64,000 bases of DNA from Antarctobacter heliothermus (GTDB lineage Bacteria > Pseudomonadota > Alphaproteobacteria > Rhodobacterales > Rhodobacteraceae), in assembly GCF_002237555.1 (NCBI RefSeq), contig NZ_CP022540.1:434001-498000 (forward strand). Direction: 5' to 3'. The position numbers were made by a program, and so were the translations under genes. The first letter of the stretch is position 1. Each line of letters begins with the position of its first letter. The notes below the pieces were generated by a model. It was not told the origin of the DNA. It searched no databases and saw only the letters and a list, made by a program, of their open reading frames with translations. Shown piece after piece: positions 8,513 through 17,154 of this stretch.

Positions 8513-9412
8513 TTACATTTTGGACTTACGCGCCTCGATGATCGAGATGTAGTCGTCATGCGAGATCGGCTGGAAGCCCAGTGCTTCGCCCGCCATGAAG
8601 TTATAGGCGCAGTCGGGATCCATGTAGGGAAGCGACGCCGTCAGGGTGGTGATGTCGATCTTGACGCGCTCCGGCAGCGATGTGCGCAGCACGATCGGGC
8701 CTTCGGGGATCGGCTTTGACTTCCAGATTTGGACCAGCTCGTTCATGTCGACCAGACCGGCGTCGGAGGCCTTGCGCAGCGCGCCAGAGTTATAGCCATC
8801 TTCCCATGCGCCCATACCGTCGGCCCATGTCACACCGGCGTCAACGTCGCCGTTTGCGACTGCAACGATGGTCTGCTCATGACCGCCAACGAATTTGACC
8901 TCGCCAAAATAGTCGCCGGATTCCATTGTGGCGCCTGTGGCCGCGGGGATCTCGATGGACGGGATCAGATAGCCCGAAGTCGAGTTCGGATCGCCAAAGG
9001 CAAAGACCTTGCCCTTCATGTCGTCCAACGAGGTGACACCGCTGTCTTTGCGGGCAAAACCGATCGAGTGGTAGCCGTAGGAGCCGTCTACATTGGTTTT
9101 GACCATGATCGGCTCAACTGCCTCGGGGTCGGTCAGGTATGCCTTGGCGTAGGCCGATGCACCCAACCATGCCATGTCGATGGTGCCGCCCAGCAGGCCC
9201 TGGATCACGCCATCATAGTCGGCGGGGGTGAACAGCTTGACCGGAACGCCCAGCAGCTCTTCGGCTTTGGCACGGTAGCATTCATTCGACGTCATGCGGT
9301 CTTGGGCGTTTTCGCCGCCAAGGATGCCGATGCGGAATTCAGTGAACTCCTGAGCCAGGACCGGGGTGGCCAGTGTGGTGGTTGCTGCAAGCGCGATAAG
9401 GAGCTTTTTCAT
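8513..9412 (-). CDS. phnD: Phosphonate ABC transporter substrate-binding protein PhnD
   Basis: Periplasmic binding protein delivering phosphonates to PhnC/PhnE. The 299-residue precursor has a clear Sec signal peptide (MKKLLIALAATTTLATPVLA, cleavage probably after residue 20) and PhnD family segments such as FGDPNSTSGYLIPSIE and WLGASAYAKAY. I place the start at 9412 because an AGAGGAAG ribosome binding site precedes it and the signal peptide then begins at residue 1; an upstream in-frame extension exists but lacks these signs. Confidence 0.95.
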   Translation of the reverse strand: MKKLLIALAATTTLATPVLAQEFTEFRIGILGGENAQDRMTSNECYRAKAEELLGVPVKLFTPADYDGVIQGLLGGTIDMAWLGASAYAKAYLTDPEAVEPIMVKTNVDGSYGYHSIGFARKDSGVTSLDDMKGKVFAFGDPNSTSGYLIPSIEIPAATGATMESGDYFGEVKFVGGHEQTIVAVANGDVDAGVTWADGMGAWEDGYNSGALRKASDAGLVDMNELVQIWKSKPIPEGPIVLRTSLPERVKIDITTLTASLPYMDPDCAYNFMAGEALGFQPISHDDYISIIEARKSKM

Positions 9413-9479
9413 CGTCTTCCTCTCTGGTTGATGGCCCCTGCCAACAATTGGCAAGGGTGATGAAAACTTGTGGAAACAC

Positions 9480-10286
9480 TCAGGCCGGGAGCGCCTCGCG
9501 CCCGGCTTCGAGAGCGGCGATATCGGTCGATGTCGTGGCCTCGGAAAATTCGGCACCAGCGCCATAGATGTCGCGGGCAACGCCGGTCGTCAGCTGCTCG
9601 GGCGTCCCGTCAAAGACCACGCGGCCCTTGCGCATGCCGATCACACGGTCGCAGTAGCGACGCGCGGTATCCAGCGTGTGCAGGTTGGCGATCACCATGC
9701 GGCCGTCTTCGTCGTGGATACGGCGCAGCGCGTCCATGACGATCTGTGCGTTCATTGGATCAAGAGAGGCGATGGGCTCATCTGCAAGAATGATCTTGGG
9801 GTCCTGCATCAGGGCGCGCGCGATGGCGACGCGCTGTTGCTGGCCACCCGATAGCGCCTCGGCCCGTTTGGGCGCGTTTTCGGCGATACCCAACCGATCA
9901 AGGATGTCGATCGCGCGGTGGATGTCCTCTGTTGGGTAGAGATTGAACAGCGTCGCAAGGGTCGACCGCCTGTTCAGGGTGCCATGCAGCACGTTCGACA
10001 CGACATCCATCCGCGGGACAAGGTTGAACTGCTGAAAGATCATCGCGCATTCGGACTGCCATTGGCGCTTGGCCTTGCCAGTCAAATGCGTGACCTCGCG
10101 GTCCTGATACCAGATCGCCCCCTCTGAGGCGTCGGCAAGCCGGTTGATCATGCGCAACAGAGTCGACTTGCCCGCGCCTGAGGCACCGATGACCCCGATC
10201 ATCGCGGAGCCTTCAATCGTGATGCTGACGTTCTCCACGGCAGCGTTTGCGCCAAAGCGCTTGGTCAGCTTGTCGATGCGTAGCAC
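9480..10286 (-). CDS. phnC: Phosphonate ABC transporter ATP-binding protein PhnC
   Basis: ATPase that energises the PhnCDE importer. The 268-residue product has Walker [10 protein letters not shown], signature [15 protein letters not shown] and Walker [13 protein letters not shown] choose a GTG start at 10286, giving the usual N-terminus (M)[11 protein letters not shown], because GGGGGA lies 5 nt upstream; an ATG 18 bp further upstream would remove that spacing. It is the first gene of phnCDE1E2; its promoter must lie in the 247 bp shared with the divergent DUF1127 gene. I could not find a convincing Pho box there. Confidence 0.94.
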   Translation of the reverse strand: MLRIDKLTKRFGANAAVENVSITIEGSAMIGVIGASGAGKSTLLRMINRLADASEGAIWYQDREVTHLTGKAKRQWQSECAMIFQQFNLVPRMDVVSNVLHGTLNRRSTLATLFNLYPTEDIHRAIDILDRLGIAENAPKRAEALSGGQQQRVAIARALMQDPKIILADEPIASLDPMNAQIVMDALRRIHDEDGRMVIANLHTLDTARRYCDRVIGMRKGRVVFDGTPEQLTTGVARDIYGAGAEFSEATTSTDIAALEAGREALPA

Positions 10287-10533
10287 GCAAATCCCCCATA
10301 TCACTGAGGCCGCGTCCTAAGCGCCGGGCTTGTCTGTTCCGTGACGGTTGCGCAAAGCTTTTGTAACACAGCTAGCGCGCGCGGCCCTTTACACCATCTG
10401 TCTGGGTTTTTGCTGGCCAGCCATGCAGAGGCTGGAACGCGGCTATGCAGCTCTGGCACTGGCGCTGCACCGCAGCAAAGCCTAACTTGATGGCAAGGGG
10501 AGGACCTCCATCCACTTACTCAGGAGTCCCGAA

Positions 10534-10749
10534 ATGGCTGACACACTCACATCCGTCGCACCGCGCGGCAATATCTTCGCCGGTTTCTTCAGATCGATTT
10601 TCAACACATTGGTTATGATCGCTGAGTCGGACCACCGCATGAAAGCGGTCGAGAAACTGACCGCAATGTCCGATGCGGAGTTGGCCGAACGCGGCCTCAA
10701 ACGCGCCGACATCGTGCGCCATGTCTTCCGCGATAGCCTTTACGTCTGA
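10534..10749 (+). CDS. DUF1127 domain small protein
   Basis: A 71-residue protein whose C-terminal half (about 33-67, with SDAELAERGLKRADIVRHVFRD) matches the DUF1127 motif. Small basic DUF1127 proteins in Rhodobacteraceae and rhizobia are often stress- or phosphate-responsive, and some bind RNA; the role here is unknown. A TCAGGAG ribosome binding site precedes the ATG, and a hairpin at 10799-10822 follows, so it is probably a monocistronic unit. Confidence 0.85.
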   Translation: MADTLTSVAPRGNIFAGFFRSIFNTLVMIAESDHRMKAVEKLTAMSDAELAERGLKRADIVRHVFRDSLYV

Positions 10750-10798
10750 CGTTGAGATCTCCCATGCGGCCGGCCTGCCGTCCGCCCGAATTAAGACA

Positions 10799-10822
10799 GC
10801 CGCGCTCGACCCCGAGCGCGGC
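10799..10822 (+). terminator. Hairpin after the DUF1127 gene
   Basis: GCCGCGCTCG (10799-10808) pairs perfectly with CGAGCGCGGC (10813-10822) over a 4-nt loop. The following sequence (GTCGTTGTT) is only moderately T-rich, so it is a probable but not classical intrinsic terminator. Confidence 0.65.
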
Positions 10823-11343
10823 GTCGTTGTTCTGGGGAGGTGGCGTTCATCTGCGCGCGGCGCATCATCATCATCTCATGAACAACCGCCATGCCACTGG
10901 CCACCATGTCGGCCCGTCCACTGCATGAACCTGTCAGGCATCGACCAAGACCGCCGCATCGCAGGATGAAGGCACCATGCGAATGTCGTTTGGCAAAAGA
11001 CTCACACGGCGCTCGATATTTTTGACTCTTGCGATGCATTGACGCCAATTCCGCACTCTTGTTGGGAGTAGCATGCAGACCAGACATGATCGCCATGCCG
11101 CAGACGGCGCCGTCCATGCCCTAGCGCATCGCCGTTCCGTGACCCTGTCCAGCCAACTGAGACAAGGCAGGAAAGGCGAGACTGACTATCGGAATTAAGA
11201 AAAAACGATGCCAATTTGAAAGTTTTGGCATATCTCGCGCCCGTGCGTCGGCGCCCTATGTCGCCTTGGGTCAGGGATTTGCGAGAGCCCCCCGAAATAC
11301 ACAGCGTTTTCTGCATGTTAAAAAGCTAAGCGAACAGCCCAAC

Positions 11344-11371
11344 AAAAAGGCCGCCCAACGGGGCGGCCTTT
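11344..11371 (-). terminator. Rho-independent terminator of rpsD
   Basis: AAAGGCCGCCC (11346-11356) and GGGCGGCCTTT (11361-11371) form an 11-bp stem with a 4-nt loop; on the minus strand a run of T (complement of 11344-11348) follows. It lies 40 bp beyond the rpsD stop codon. Confidence 0.9.
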
Positions 11372-11411
11372 CGAAACACTGGACGTCGCGCGGGGTTTGC
11401 CCCGCCCGAGA

Positions 11412-12032
11412 TCAGTTCTGTGCGTAGAATTCGATAACCAGATTCGGTTCCATCAGAACAGCGTAAGGCACATCGCCCAGCTGCGGGGTCCGCACGAATG
11501 TTGCGGTCATCTTCGAATGATCGGCTTCGATGTAGTCGGGCACATCACGCTCGGTCAGTTGCGTGGCCTCGATCAGCGCGGCGATCTGGCGCGACTTTTC
11601 GCGCACTTCGATCACATCGCCTTCTTTGACGCGGTACGACGGGATGTTCACCCGCTTGCCGTTGACCAGCACATGGCCGTGGTTCACGAACTGGCGCGCC
11701 GCAAACACGGTGGCCACGAACTTGGCACGGTAAACAACGGCGTCAAGCCGACGCTCAAGAAGACCAATCAGGTTCTCACCAGTGTCGCCCTTCATACGCT
11801 CGGCTTCGGCGAAGATGCGGCGGAACTGCTTTTCGGTCAGGTCGCCGTAGTGCCCCTTGAGCTTTTGCTTCGCGCGCAGCTGAAGGCCAAAGTCGGAAAT
11901 CTTTTGCTTGCGGCGCTGGCCGTGCTGGCCGGGGCCGTATTCGCGGCGGTTCACCGGGGACTTCGGGCGGCCCCAGATGTTTTCGCCCATGCGGCGGTCG
12001 ATCTTGTACTTGGCAGTCGTGCGTTTGGTCAC
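11412..12032 (-). CDS. rpsD: 30S ribosomal protein S4
   Basis: Primary 16S rRNA-binding protein of the small subunit, 206 residues as expected for alphaproteobacteria. The N-terminus [20 protein letters not shown] and the S4 RNA-binding domain ([13 protein letters not shown]... then [20 protein letters not shown], about 95-160) are unmistakable. It is monocistronic here, as often in this order, with its own terminator. A GGAGATCAGCC ribosome binding site precedes the ATG. Confidence 0.98.
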   Translation of the reverse strand: MTKRTTAKYKIDRRMGENIWGRPKSPVNRREYGPGQHGQRRKQKISDFGLQLRAKQKLKGHYGDLTEKQFRRIFAEAERMKGDTGENLIGLLERRLDAVVYRAKFVATVFAARQFVNHGHVLVNGKRVNIPSYRVKEGDVIEVREKSRQIAALIEATQLTERDVPDYIEADHSKMTATFVRTPQLGDVPYAVLMEPNLVIEFYAQN

Positions 12033-12234
12033 GGCTGATCTCCTTCGTTTATGTTGTCGAAGGGCGTTGTCCTCTCCCCGGAACGGGCCGGAGTGACAGG
12101 CATTCCCTTGCGGGGGCCACCAACACCAATGAAGGCGCGCTTATACAGCCGCGACCTGCCGTGTCAAGCGGGCCGATACGGACCCGAACAATTTGAACCA
12201 AAGAGGAACATTAACCGTTGCTTCACGCCTTGGG

Positions 12235-13098
12235 ATGCAAATGGGGCAGGACCACGGCACGGAGGCGGAAGTGGCGAAATCTTTAGCATTCGATAGCGGA
12301 GCGCGCAACGCGCTGGAACACGCGGTCAAGGCGCGCGACGCCTCGACAATAGACATGGTCCGACGTTCCATTCAGCACCGGCAGGTCCTGTTGGCCTACC
12401 AACCCGTGTTGCAAGCCCGCGCGCGGGACAAGGTTGCGTTCTATGAGGGGCTGATTCGCGTTCTGGACGAAACCGGACGGGTCATCCCGGCGGCAGACTT
12501 CATCGATTCCGTTGAGGAAACTGAATACGGGCGCATGCTCGACTGTATCGCACTGGAAAAGGGGTTGGCGGAACTGGCCCGGACGCCGGGTTTGCGGTTA
12601 TCGATCAATATGTCGGCCCGGTCCATCGGGTACAAGAAGTGGATGCGCACGCTCACTCGCGGTTTGGAAAAGGAGCCGACCGTGGCGGAGCGGTTGATTC
12701 TAGAAATCACCGAAAGCTCGGCGATGCTGGTGCCGGAATTGGTCGTTAGCTTTATGGACAACCTCCAGAGCCGTGGAATCGCCTTTGCCATCGACGATTT
12801 CGGCGCGGGCTATACAGCCTTGCGCCATTTCAAGGAATTCCGGTTCGACATCCTCAAGATCGACGGTCAATTCTGCTCTGGTGTTGCGGATGACCCCGAC
12901 AATCAGGTTCTGGTCGGTGCCATGATCAAGATCGCTGAACAATTCGACATGTTCACCGTCGCCGAAAAGATCGAATCTGCCGCCGATGCGGACTGCCTTG
13001 CGGCACTTGGCGCGGATTGCCTGCAGGGATACCTCTTTGCCGCGCCCAGCGTCCGCCCCCCTTGGCGCAAACAAGAGTCTGACCGCCGCGTCGGATAG
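12235..13098 (+). CDS. EAL domain protein, probable cyclic-di-GMP phosphodiesterase
   Basis: Cytoplasmic protein of about 287 residues consisting almost only of an EAL domain (from about residue 45). The catalytic pattern is present with one change: EGLIR replaces EALLR, then LSINMSARS, ILEITES, FAIDDFGAGY, DILKIDGQF, AEKIES and LQGYLFAAP. These supply the metal and substrate ligands, so activity is likely. No GGDEF, PAS or membrane segment is visible. The start is uncertain: an ATG at 12235 is used, but no good ribosome binding site precedes it, and an in-frame TTG lies at 12193. Confidence 0.88.
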   Translation: MQMGQDHGTEAEVAKSLAFDSGARNALEHAVKARDASTIDMVRRSIQHRQVLLAYQPVLQARARDKVAFYEGLIRVLDETGRVIPAADFIDSVEETEYGRMLDCIALEKGLAELARTPGLRLSINMSARSIGYKKWMRTLTRGLEKEPTVAERLILEITESSAMLVPELVVSFMDNLQSRGIAFAIDDFGAGYTALRHFKEFRFDILKIDGQFCSGVADDPDNQVLVGAMIKIAEQFDMFTVAEKIESAADADCLAALGADCLQGYLFAAPSVRPPWRKQESDRRVG

Positions 13099-13306
13099 GT
13101 TATCTGGCCACCCCCGCCCATTGACCGCGCCGCACATCCCACGCCGGACACATAGCCGCGTTGCACCTGCGCCTGAGACACCCTGTCCAGTTCTTATGAC
13201 GCAACGTTTCCGCTATTCCCCATGCGGACAAGCGAGGAAGAGAAGGGCCCGCACCCGGCGGACCCGCGTCTTGCCCTGATGCACCCGCTTGCCTGGAGGA
13301 CAACAC

Positions 13307-14482
13307 ATGACCAATGTCGTTATCGCAAGCGCAGCCCGAACACCCGTGGGCTCGTTTCTTGGGTCGTTTGCGAACATTCCCGCCCATGATCTCGGTGCCA
13401 CCATGCTGCAAGCACTGGTTGAGCGCGCCGGAATCGACAAAGCGGACGTTTCGGAAACCATTCTTGGCCAGGTGCTGACCGCCGGCCAGGGTCAGAACCC
13501 GGCTCGTCAGGCGCACATCAACGCTGGTCTGCCAGAGGCATCCGCCGCTTGGGGCATCAATCAGGTGTGCGGCTCGGGCCTGCGCGCTGTGGCTCTTGCC
13601 GCCCAGCATATCCAGCTTGGTGACGCCTCGATCGTAGCCGCCGGTGGACAGGAAAACATGTCGATGTCCACGCACTGCGCCAATCTGCGTCAGGGCCAAA
13701 AGATGGGCGACATGCAGTACATCGACACGATGATCCGTGACGGTCTCTGGGATGCCTTCAACGGCTACCACATGGGCCAGACCGCCGAAAACGTCGCCCA
13801 GCAATGGCAGATCAGCCGCGACATGCAGGACGAATTTGCTGTCGGTTCGCAGAACAAGGCCGAAGCGGCGCAAAAGGCGGGCAAGTTCGACGATGAAATC
13901 GTCGCCTACACCGTCAAGACGCGCAAGGGCGACATCGTGGTGAACAAGGATGAATACATCCGTCACGGCGCCACCATGGAAGCAATGCAGAAACTGCGCC
14001 CCGCCTTTACCAAAGACGGCTCCGTCACTGCCGCCAACGCGTCGGGCCTGAACGACGGCGCCGCTGGTGCATTGCTGATGTCCGCCGATGAGGCCGAAAA
14101 GCGCGGGATTGAGCCGCTGGCACGCATTGCGTCCTATGCCACCGCTGGTCTGGACCCGAAAATCATGGGTGTCGGCCCGATCTACGCCTCGCGCCGGGCG
14201 CTGGAAAAAGCTGGCTGGACGGTGGACGATCTGGATCTGGTCGAGGCGAACGAAGCCTTTGCCGCGCAGGCCTGCGCCGTGAACAAGGACATGGGCTGGG
14301 ATCCGGCCATCGTGAACGTGAACGGTGGCGCCATTGCCATCGGCCACCCGATCGGTGCCTCGGGCGCGCGCGTCCTCAACACCCTGCTGTTCGAGATGAA
14401 GCGCCGTGGCGCCAAGAAGGGCCTAGCCACGCTGTGCATCGGCGGCGGCATGGGTGTCGCTCTCTGCGTCGAGCGTCCGTAA
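13307..14482 (+). CDS. phaA: Acetyl-CoA acetyltransferase (beta-ketothiolase)
   Basis: Condenses two acetyl-CoA to acetoacetyl-CoA, first step of PHB synthesis, and can run in reverse for degradation. The 391-residue protein has the acylated cysteine C88 (NQVCGSG), the histidine of [14 protein letters not shown] and the C-terminal cysteine of LCIGGGMG. The ATG at 13307 has TGGAGGACAACAC upstream, so I discard a longer in-frame start. phaB follows after a terminator. Confidence 0.96.
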   Translation: MTNVVIASAARTPVGSFLGSFANIPAHDLGATMLQALVERAGIDKADVSETILGQVLTAGQGQNPARQAHINAGLPEASAAWGINQVCGSGLRAVALAAQHIQLGDASIVAAGGQENMSMSTHCANLRQGQKMGDMQYIDTMIRDGLWDAFNGYHMGQTAENVAQQWQISRDMQDEFAVGSQNKAEAAQKAGKFDDEIVAYTVKTRKGDIVVNKDEYIRHGATMEAMQKLRPAFTKDGSVTAANASGLNDGAAGALLMSADEAEKRGIEPLARIASYATAGLDPKIMGVGPIYASRRALEKAGWTVDDLDLVEANEAFAAQACAVNKDMGWDPAIVNVNGGAIAIGHPIGASGARVLNTLLFEMKRRGAKKGLATLCIGGGMGVALCVERP

Positions 14483-14499
14483 CGACTCTGCAAGCGCAG

Positions 14500-14531
14500 A
14501 AAAGGGGCGCCGTTTGGCGCCCCTTTTTTTT
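14500..14531 (+). terminator. Rho-independent terminator after phaA
   Basis: GGGGCGCC (14504-14511) and GGCGCCCC (14516-14523) form a perfect 8-bp stem with a GTTT loop, flanked by AAAA before and eight T after. This separates phaA from phaB at least partly, so phaB should have its own promoter. Confidence 0.95.
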
Positions 14532-14588
14532 GAGAAGATTTGCGAGATCGCCCGACAAAATCAGTGGTCGCAACATCCGGTCAAGATT

Positions 14589-14609
14589 TTGAGCAATATT
14601 GTTGCTCAA
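14589..14609. promoter_or_regulatory. Inverted repeat upstream of phaB, candidate operator
   Basis: TTGAGCAA (14589-14596) and TTGCTCAA (14602-14609) form a perfect inverted repeat with a 5-bp spacer. The sequence ATTTTGAGC occurs at 14586-14594 and again at 14613-14621. The site is 58 bp before the phaB start, a position fitting a repressor or activator. The regulator is unknown; PhaR is a guess only. Confidence 0.45.
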
Positions 14610-14666
14610 CCAATTTTGAGCGGGTAACAAAGTTACCAAGACCTGACAATTAACTGGAGGACCCCC

Positions 14667-15389
14667 ATGGCACGTGTAGCACTCGTCACCGGCGGCAGCC
14701 GAGGCATCGGCGAAGCCATCTCAAAAAAACTCAAGGCCGAAGGCTATGAGGTCGCCGCGACCTATGCCGGCAACGATGAAAAGGCCGCGGCCTTCACCGA
14801 GGCCACCGGCATCAAGACCTATAAATGGAACGTCGCCGACTATGACGCGTCCAAGGCTGGCATCGCTCAGGTTGAGGCTGATCTTGGCCCGATCGACGTG
14901 GTTGTTGCCAACGCCGGCATCACCCGCGACGCTCCGTTCCACAAGATGACCCCGGAACAGTGGAAAGAAGTCATCGACACCAACCTGACCGGCGTCTTCA
15001 ACACCGTTCACCCGGTCTGGCCCGGCATGCGTGAGCGCAAGTTCGGCCGCATCATCGTGATCTCGTCGATCAACGGCCAGAAAGGCCAGTTCGCTCAGGT
15101 GAACTATGCCGCCACCAAGGCGGGCGACCTTGGCATCGTCAAGTCGCTGGCCCAGGAAGGCGCGCGCGCCGGGATCACCGCAAACGCGATCTGCCCGGGC
15201 TATATCGCCACTGAGATGGTCATGGCTATCCCTGAAAAGGTGCGCGATTCCATCGTTGCTGGCATTCCGGCAGGGCGTCTGGGCGAACCTTCGGAAATAG
15301 CGCGCTGCGTGGCATTCCTTGCCTCCGACGACGCGGGCTTTATCAATGGTTCGACCATTTCGGCCAACGGGGCGCAGTTCTTCGTTTAA
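14667..15389 (+). CDS. phaB: Acetoacetyl-CoA reductase
   Basis: NADPH-dependent short-chain dehydrogenase giving (R)-3-hydroxybutyryl-CoA for PHB synthase. The 240-residue protein has the cofactor motif GGSRGIG (9-15), NAG near residue 88, the catalytic serine in ISSINGQ and the YAATKAG tyrosine/lysine pair near 150. An ACTGGAGGA ribosome binding site precedes the ATG. phaA lies upstream; phaC is not in the window. Confidence 0.95.
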   Translation: MARVALVTGGSRGIGEAISKKLKAEGYEVAATYAGNDEKAAAFTEATGIKTYKWNVADYDASKAGIAQVEADLGPIDVVVANAGITRDAPFHKMTPEQWKEVIDTNLTGVFNTVHPVWPGMRERKFGRIIVISSINGQKGQFAQVNYAATKAGDLGIVKSLAQEGARAGITANAICPGYIATEMVMAIPEKVRDSIVAGIPAGRLGEPSEIARCVAFLASDDAGFINGSTISANGAQFFV

Positions 15390-15419
15390 GACTGCCCCTG
15401 TCGAACTGTAAATGACCGT

Positions 15420-15457
15420 GAAAGGAACGCATGGCCCTGACGGACTGCGTTCCTTTC
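15420..15457 (+). terminator. Hairpin after phaB
   Basis: GAAAGGAACGCA (15420-15431) pairs perfectly with TGCGTTCCTTTC (15446-15457): a 12-bp stem with a 14-nt loop, 30 bp after the phaB stop. The T-rich end of the stem and the following TATTTC suggest a terminator. Confidence 0.7.
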
Positions 15458-15562
15458 TATTTCGGCGGTACTGCCGTAGGTCCGCCTTAGATCTGCCTAA
15501 CCACGCTCGCCCCGGACATGTTTCGCACTCACCGCGTTCCATGAACCTGCCCCCCACGAAAC

Positions 15563-15602
15563 AAAAAAAACGTCCCCGGAACCTGACGGTACGGAGACGT
15601 TT
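15563..15602 (-). terminator. Terminator of the 37-residue small protein gene
   Basis: On the minus strand AAACGTC pairs with GACGTTT (complement of 15596-15602 and 15568-15574), extended inside by CCG/CGG after one mismatch, and is followed by a T run (complement of 15563-15570). It lies about 45 bp downstream of the small ORF ending at 15647. Confidence 0.75.
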
Positions 15603-15646
15603 CTTTACGCGGTCAGACCGGCGGGTCAGGGAGTGACGGCCTGCGG

Positions 15647-15760
15647 TCAACGACGCCGCGCGAAAACAGCATTCCAGAGCCCTGCAACCAGTGCCCCACG
15701 CGCGGCATGAGCCGCACGAATGGCGTCGTGATGACGGCTGTCTGTGGCGGATTCAAACAT
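15647..15760 (-). CDS. 37-residue small protein, function unknown
   Basis: A short gene encodes a small basic protein with an N-terminal MFESATDSRHHDAIRAAHAA and a C-terminal GLWNAVFARRR. An AAGGAAG ribosome binding site precedes the ATG by 6-7 nt, and a minus-strand intrinsic terminator follows at 15563-15602, so it has the structure of a complete gene. It diverges from the LysR gene. Amphipathic, Ala/Arg-rich peptides of this size occur in Rhodobacteraceae, but I do not recognise a named family. Confidence 0.62.
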   Translation of the reverse strand: MFESATDSRHHDAIRAAHAARGALVAGLWNAVFARRR

Positions 15761-15870
15761 GGCGGGCTTCCTTGGGTAAGCGCTACTTGATGATCACCAA
15801 GATAGCTGCACCAATGGCGCACAACAAACGAGACTTCCCAACCTATCGGTTAAGGTATACTTGTCTGAGA

Positions 15871-16812
15871 ATGCCGGATCGCCTGCCCCCGTTGACCGCC
15901 CTTCGCGCCTTTGAGGCCGCAGCGCGCCATCTGTCCTTTGCCAAAGCCGCGTCAGAGCTGAACGTGACCCCGGCGGCCCTGTCGTTTCAGATCAAGAATC
16001 TTGAAGACCACCTTGGCACGCCGCTCTTTCACCGCCTGAACCGCGCCGTGGATCTGACAGAGTCCGGACGTATCCTTGCCCCCGGCACCACACAGGGTTT
16101 TGAACAACTCGCAGCGGCTTGGCGGGCGACCCGGCGATTGCAGGACACGCGACTGTTGACCGTGACGGCAGGGCCAGCCTTTACCGCCAAATGCCTTGCC
16201 CCGCGCTTGTACGGGTTTGCCCGTGCACACCCAGAGATCGAATTGCGATTTGTGGCCGGGCTGCGGATGATGGATTTTGACCGCGACGAAGTCGACGTTG
16301 CGATTCGATATGGCTATGGCACCGATGAGGGGCTGGTCAGCACGCATCTGGTGGATGAGGGCATCACGCCAATGATGCGGCCCGACCTCGTGGCGCGGTA
16401 TCCGACCCCGCACAGCCTTCTGGACGCGCCGCTGCTGCACGATGCCTCACTGGATTTTCTGGACCCACCCGCAGGCTGGGTGGAGTGGTTTCGCACCGTT
16501 GGGATCGACCACGCGCCCACGCCAACGGCCCGCTTTTCACAGGCCGACCACGCGCTGGATGCCAGCCTTGCTGGTATCGGTGTCGTATTGGCACGCACCT
16601 CGCTGGCGCAGCAATACCTTGCTTCGGGACAATTGATTGCACCATTCGACATCGCCCTGACCACGGCGGCGCACTTCCGTTTTCTTTGCGCCAAAGGCAC
16701 AGAGACGCGTCCGCAGATCGCAGCGTTCCGCGAGTGGTTGTTTTCTGAGGTCAGGGGATTGCCCACGGGCCTGGAGGGCAAGACGCTGATCTCGGTCGAG
16801 AACCTGCCCTGA
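15871..16812 (+). CDS. LysR-family transcriptional regulator (GcvA-like)
   Basis: A 313-residue LysR regulator: N-terminal winged helix (about 5-65, with LRAFEAAARHLSFAKAASEL and TPAALSFQIKNLEDHLG) and a two-lobed effector domain of the GcvA type (VDVAIRYGYG near residue 145). The ATG at 15871 gives the standard N-terminus MPDRLPPLTALRAFEAA; longer in-frame starts lack ribosome binding sites. The divergent neighbour is only the 37-residue gene, so the target is unclear. Confidence 0.88.
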   Translation: MPDRLPPLTALRAFEAAARHLSFAKAASELNVTPAALSFQIKNLEDHLGTPLFHRLNRAVDLTESGRILAPGTTQGFEQLAAAWRATRRLQDTRLLTVTAGPAFTAKCLAPRLYGFARAHPEIELRFVAGLRMMDFDRDEVDVAIRYGYGTDEGLVSTHLVDEGITPMMRPDLVARYPTPHSLLDAPLLHDASLDFLDPPAGWVEWFRTVGIDHAPTPTARFSQADHALDASLAGIGVVLARTSLAQQYLASGQLIAPFDIALTTAAHFRFLCAKGTETRPQIAAFREWLFSEVRGLPTGLEGKTLISVENLP

Positions 16813-16872
16813 TCCCGTATCTACGGAACGTCATGCGTTCCACAGCGCCAGGGCAGGTCCCGAAATGCGTGG

Positions 16873-17049
16873 TTACATCACCGCTTCGGGTGCAAGCCGA
16901 GTGATTTCTTCCTTGAGCCTCAGCTTTTGTTTTTTCAGGTCCGCGATGTGCAGGTCATCAGTTCCCGGGGCGCGTTGTGCTTTTTCGACGGCCTCCGAAA
17001 GGGCAACATGCTTCTTCTTCAGTTCCTGCAAGTGCGAACTCAAGCTCAT
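16873..17049 (-). CDS. DUF465 (YdcH-family) small protein
   Basis: A 58-residue, highly charged helical protein (MSLSSHLQELKKKHVALSEA, then DDLHIADLKKQKLRLKEEI) matching the DUF465/YdcH family of short coiled-coil proteins. A strong AAAAGGAGGATCCC ribosome binding site precedes the ATG. Function of the family is unknown. It lies between the LysR gene and the methyltransferase gene on the minus strand. Confidence 0.9.
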   Translation of the reverse strand: MSLSSHLQELKKKHVALSEAVEKAQRAPGTDDLHIADLKKQKLRLKEEITRLAPEAVM

Positions 17050-17154
17050 GGGATCCTCCTTTTGAACGGTTGGATCTTCAGTGCATCACAGATTTTCGTT
17101 CAAGTCACGCTGCGAGCGCAGCATGAATTCACAAAAGTGTAACGGAGATTGGTG

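Larger units (their letters stand above)
10750..11411. other. 662-bp intergenic region
   Basis: It holds the hairpin after the DUF1127 gene (10799-10822) and the rpsD terminator (11344-11371). Between about 10830 and 11120 the complementary strand is open for 108 codons, with a part reading ADMVASGMAVVHEMMMMRRAQM that looks protein-like, but there is no ribosome binding site, no family match and the frame runs into the hairpin. It may be a decayed gene. From 11120 to 11340 I see nothing else. Confidence 0.4.

Noticed and set aside
6425..8552. Long + strand open frames opposite phnE1/phnE2
   Set aside because: They are GC-bias shadows rich in Arg, His and Gln with no recognisable domain.
9413..9580. 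Longer N-terminus for PhnD
   Set aside because: The extension has no ribosome binding site and is Pro/Arg-rich, while the shorter start gives a proper signal peptide directly after AGAGGAAG.
10287..10533. Pho box in front of phnC
   Set aside because: I searched by eye for two CTGTCAT-like direct repeats 11 bp apart and found only weak partial matches such as CCGTCAC.
10977..11042. 21-codon + strand ORF (MRMSFGKRLTRRSIF...)
   Set aside because: It has a passable ribosome binding site but no conserved feature, promoter or terminator that I can see.
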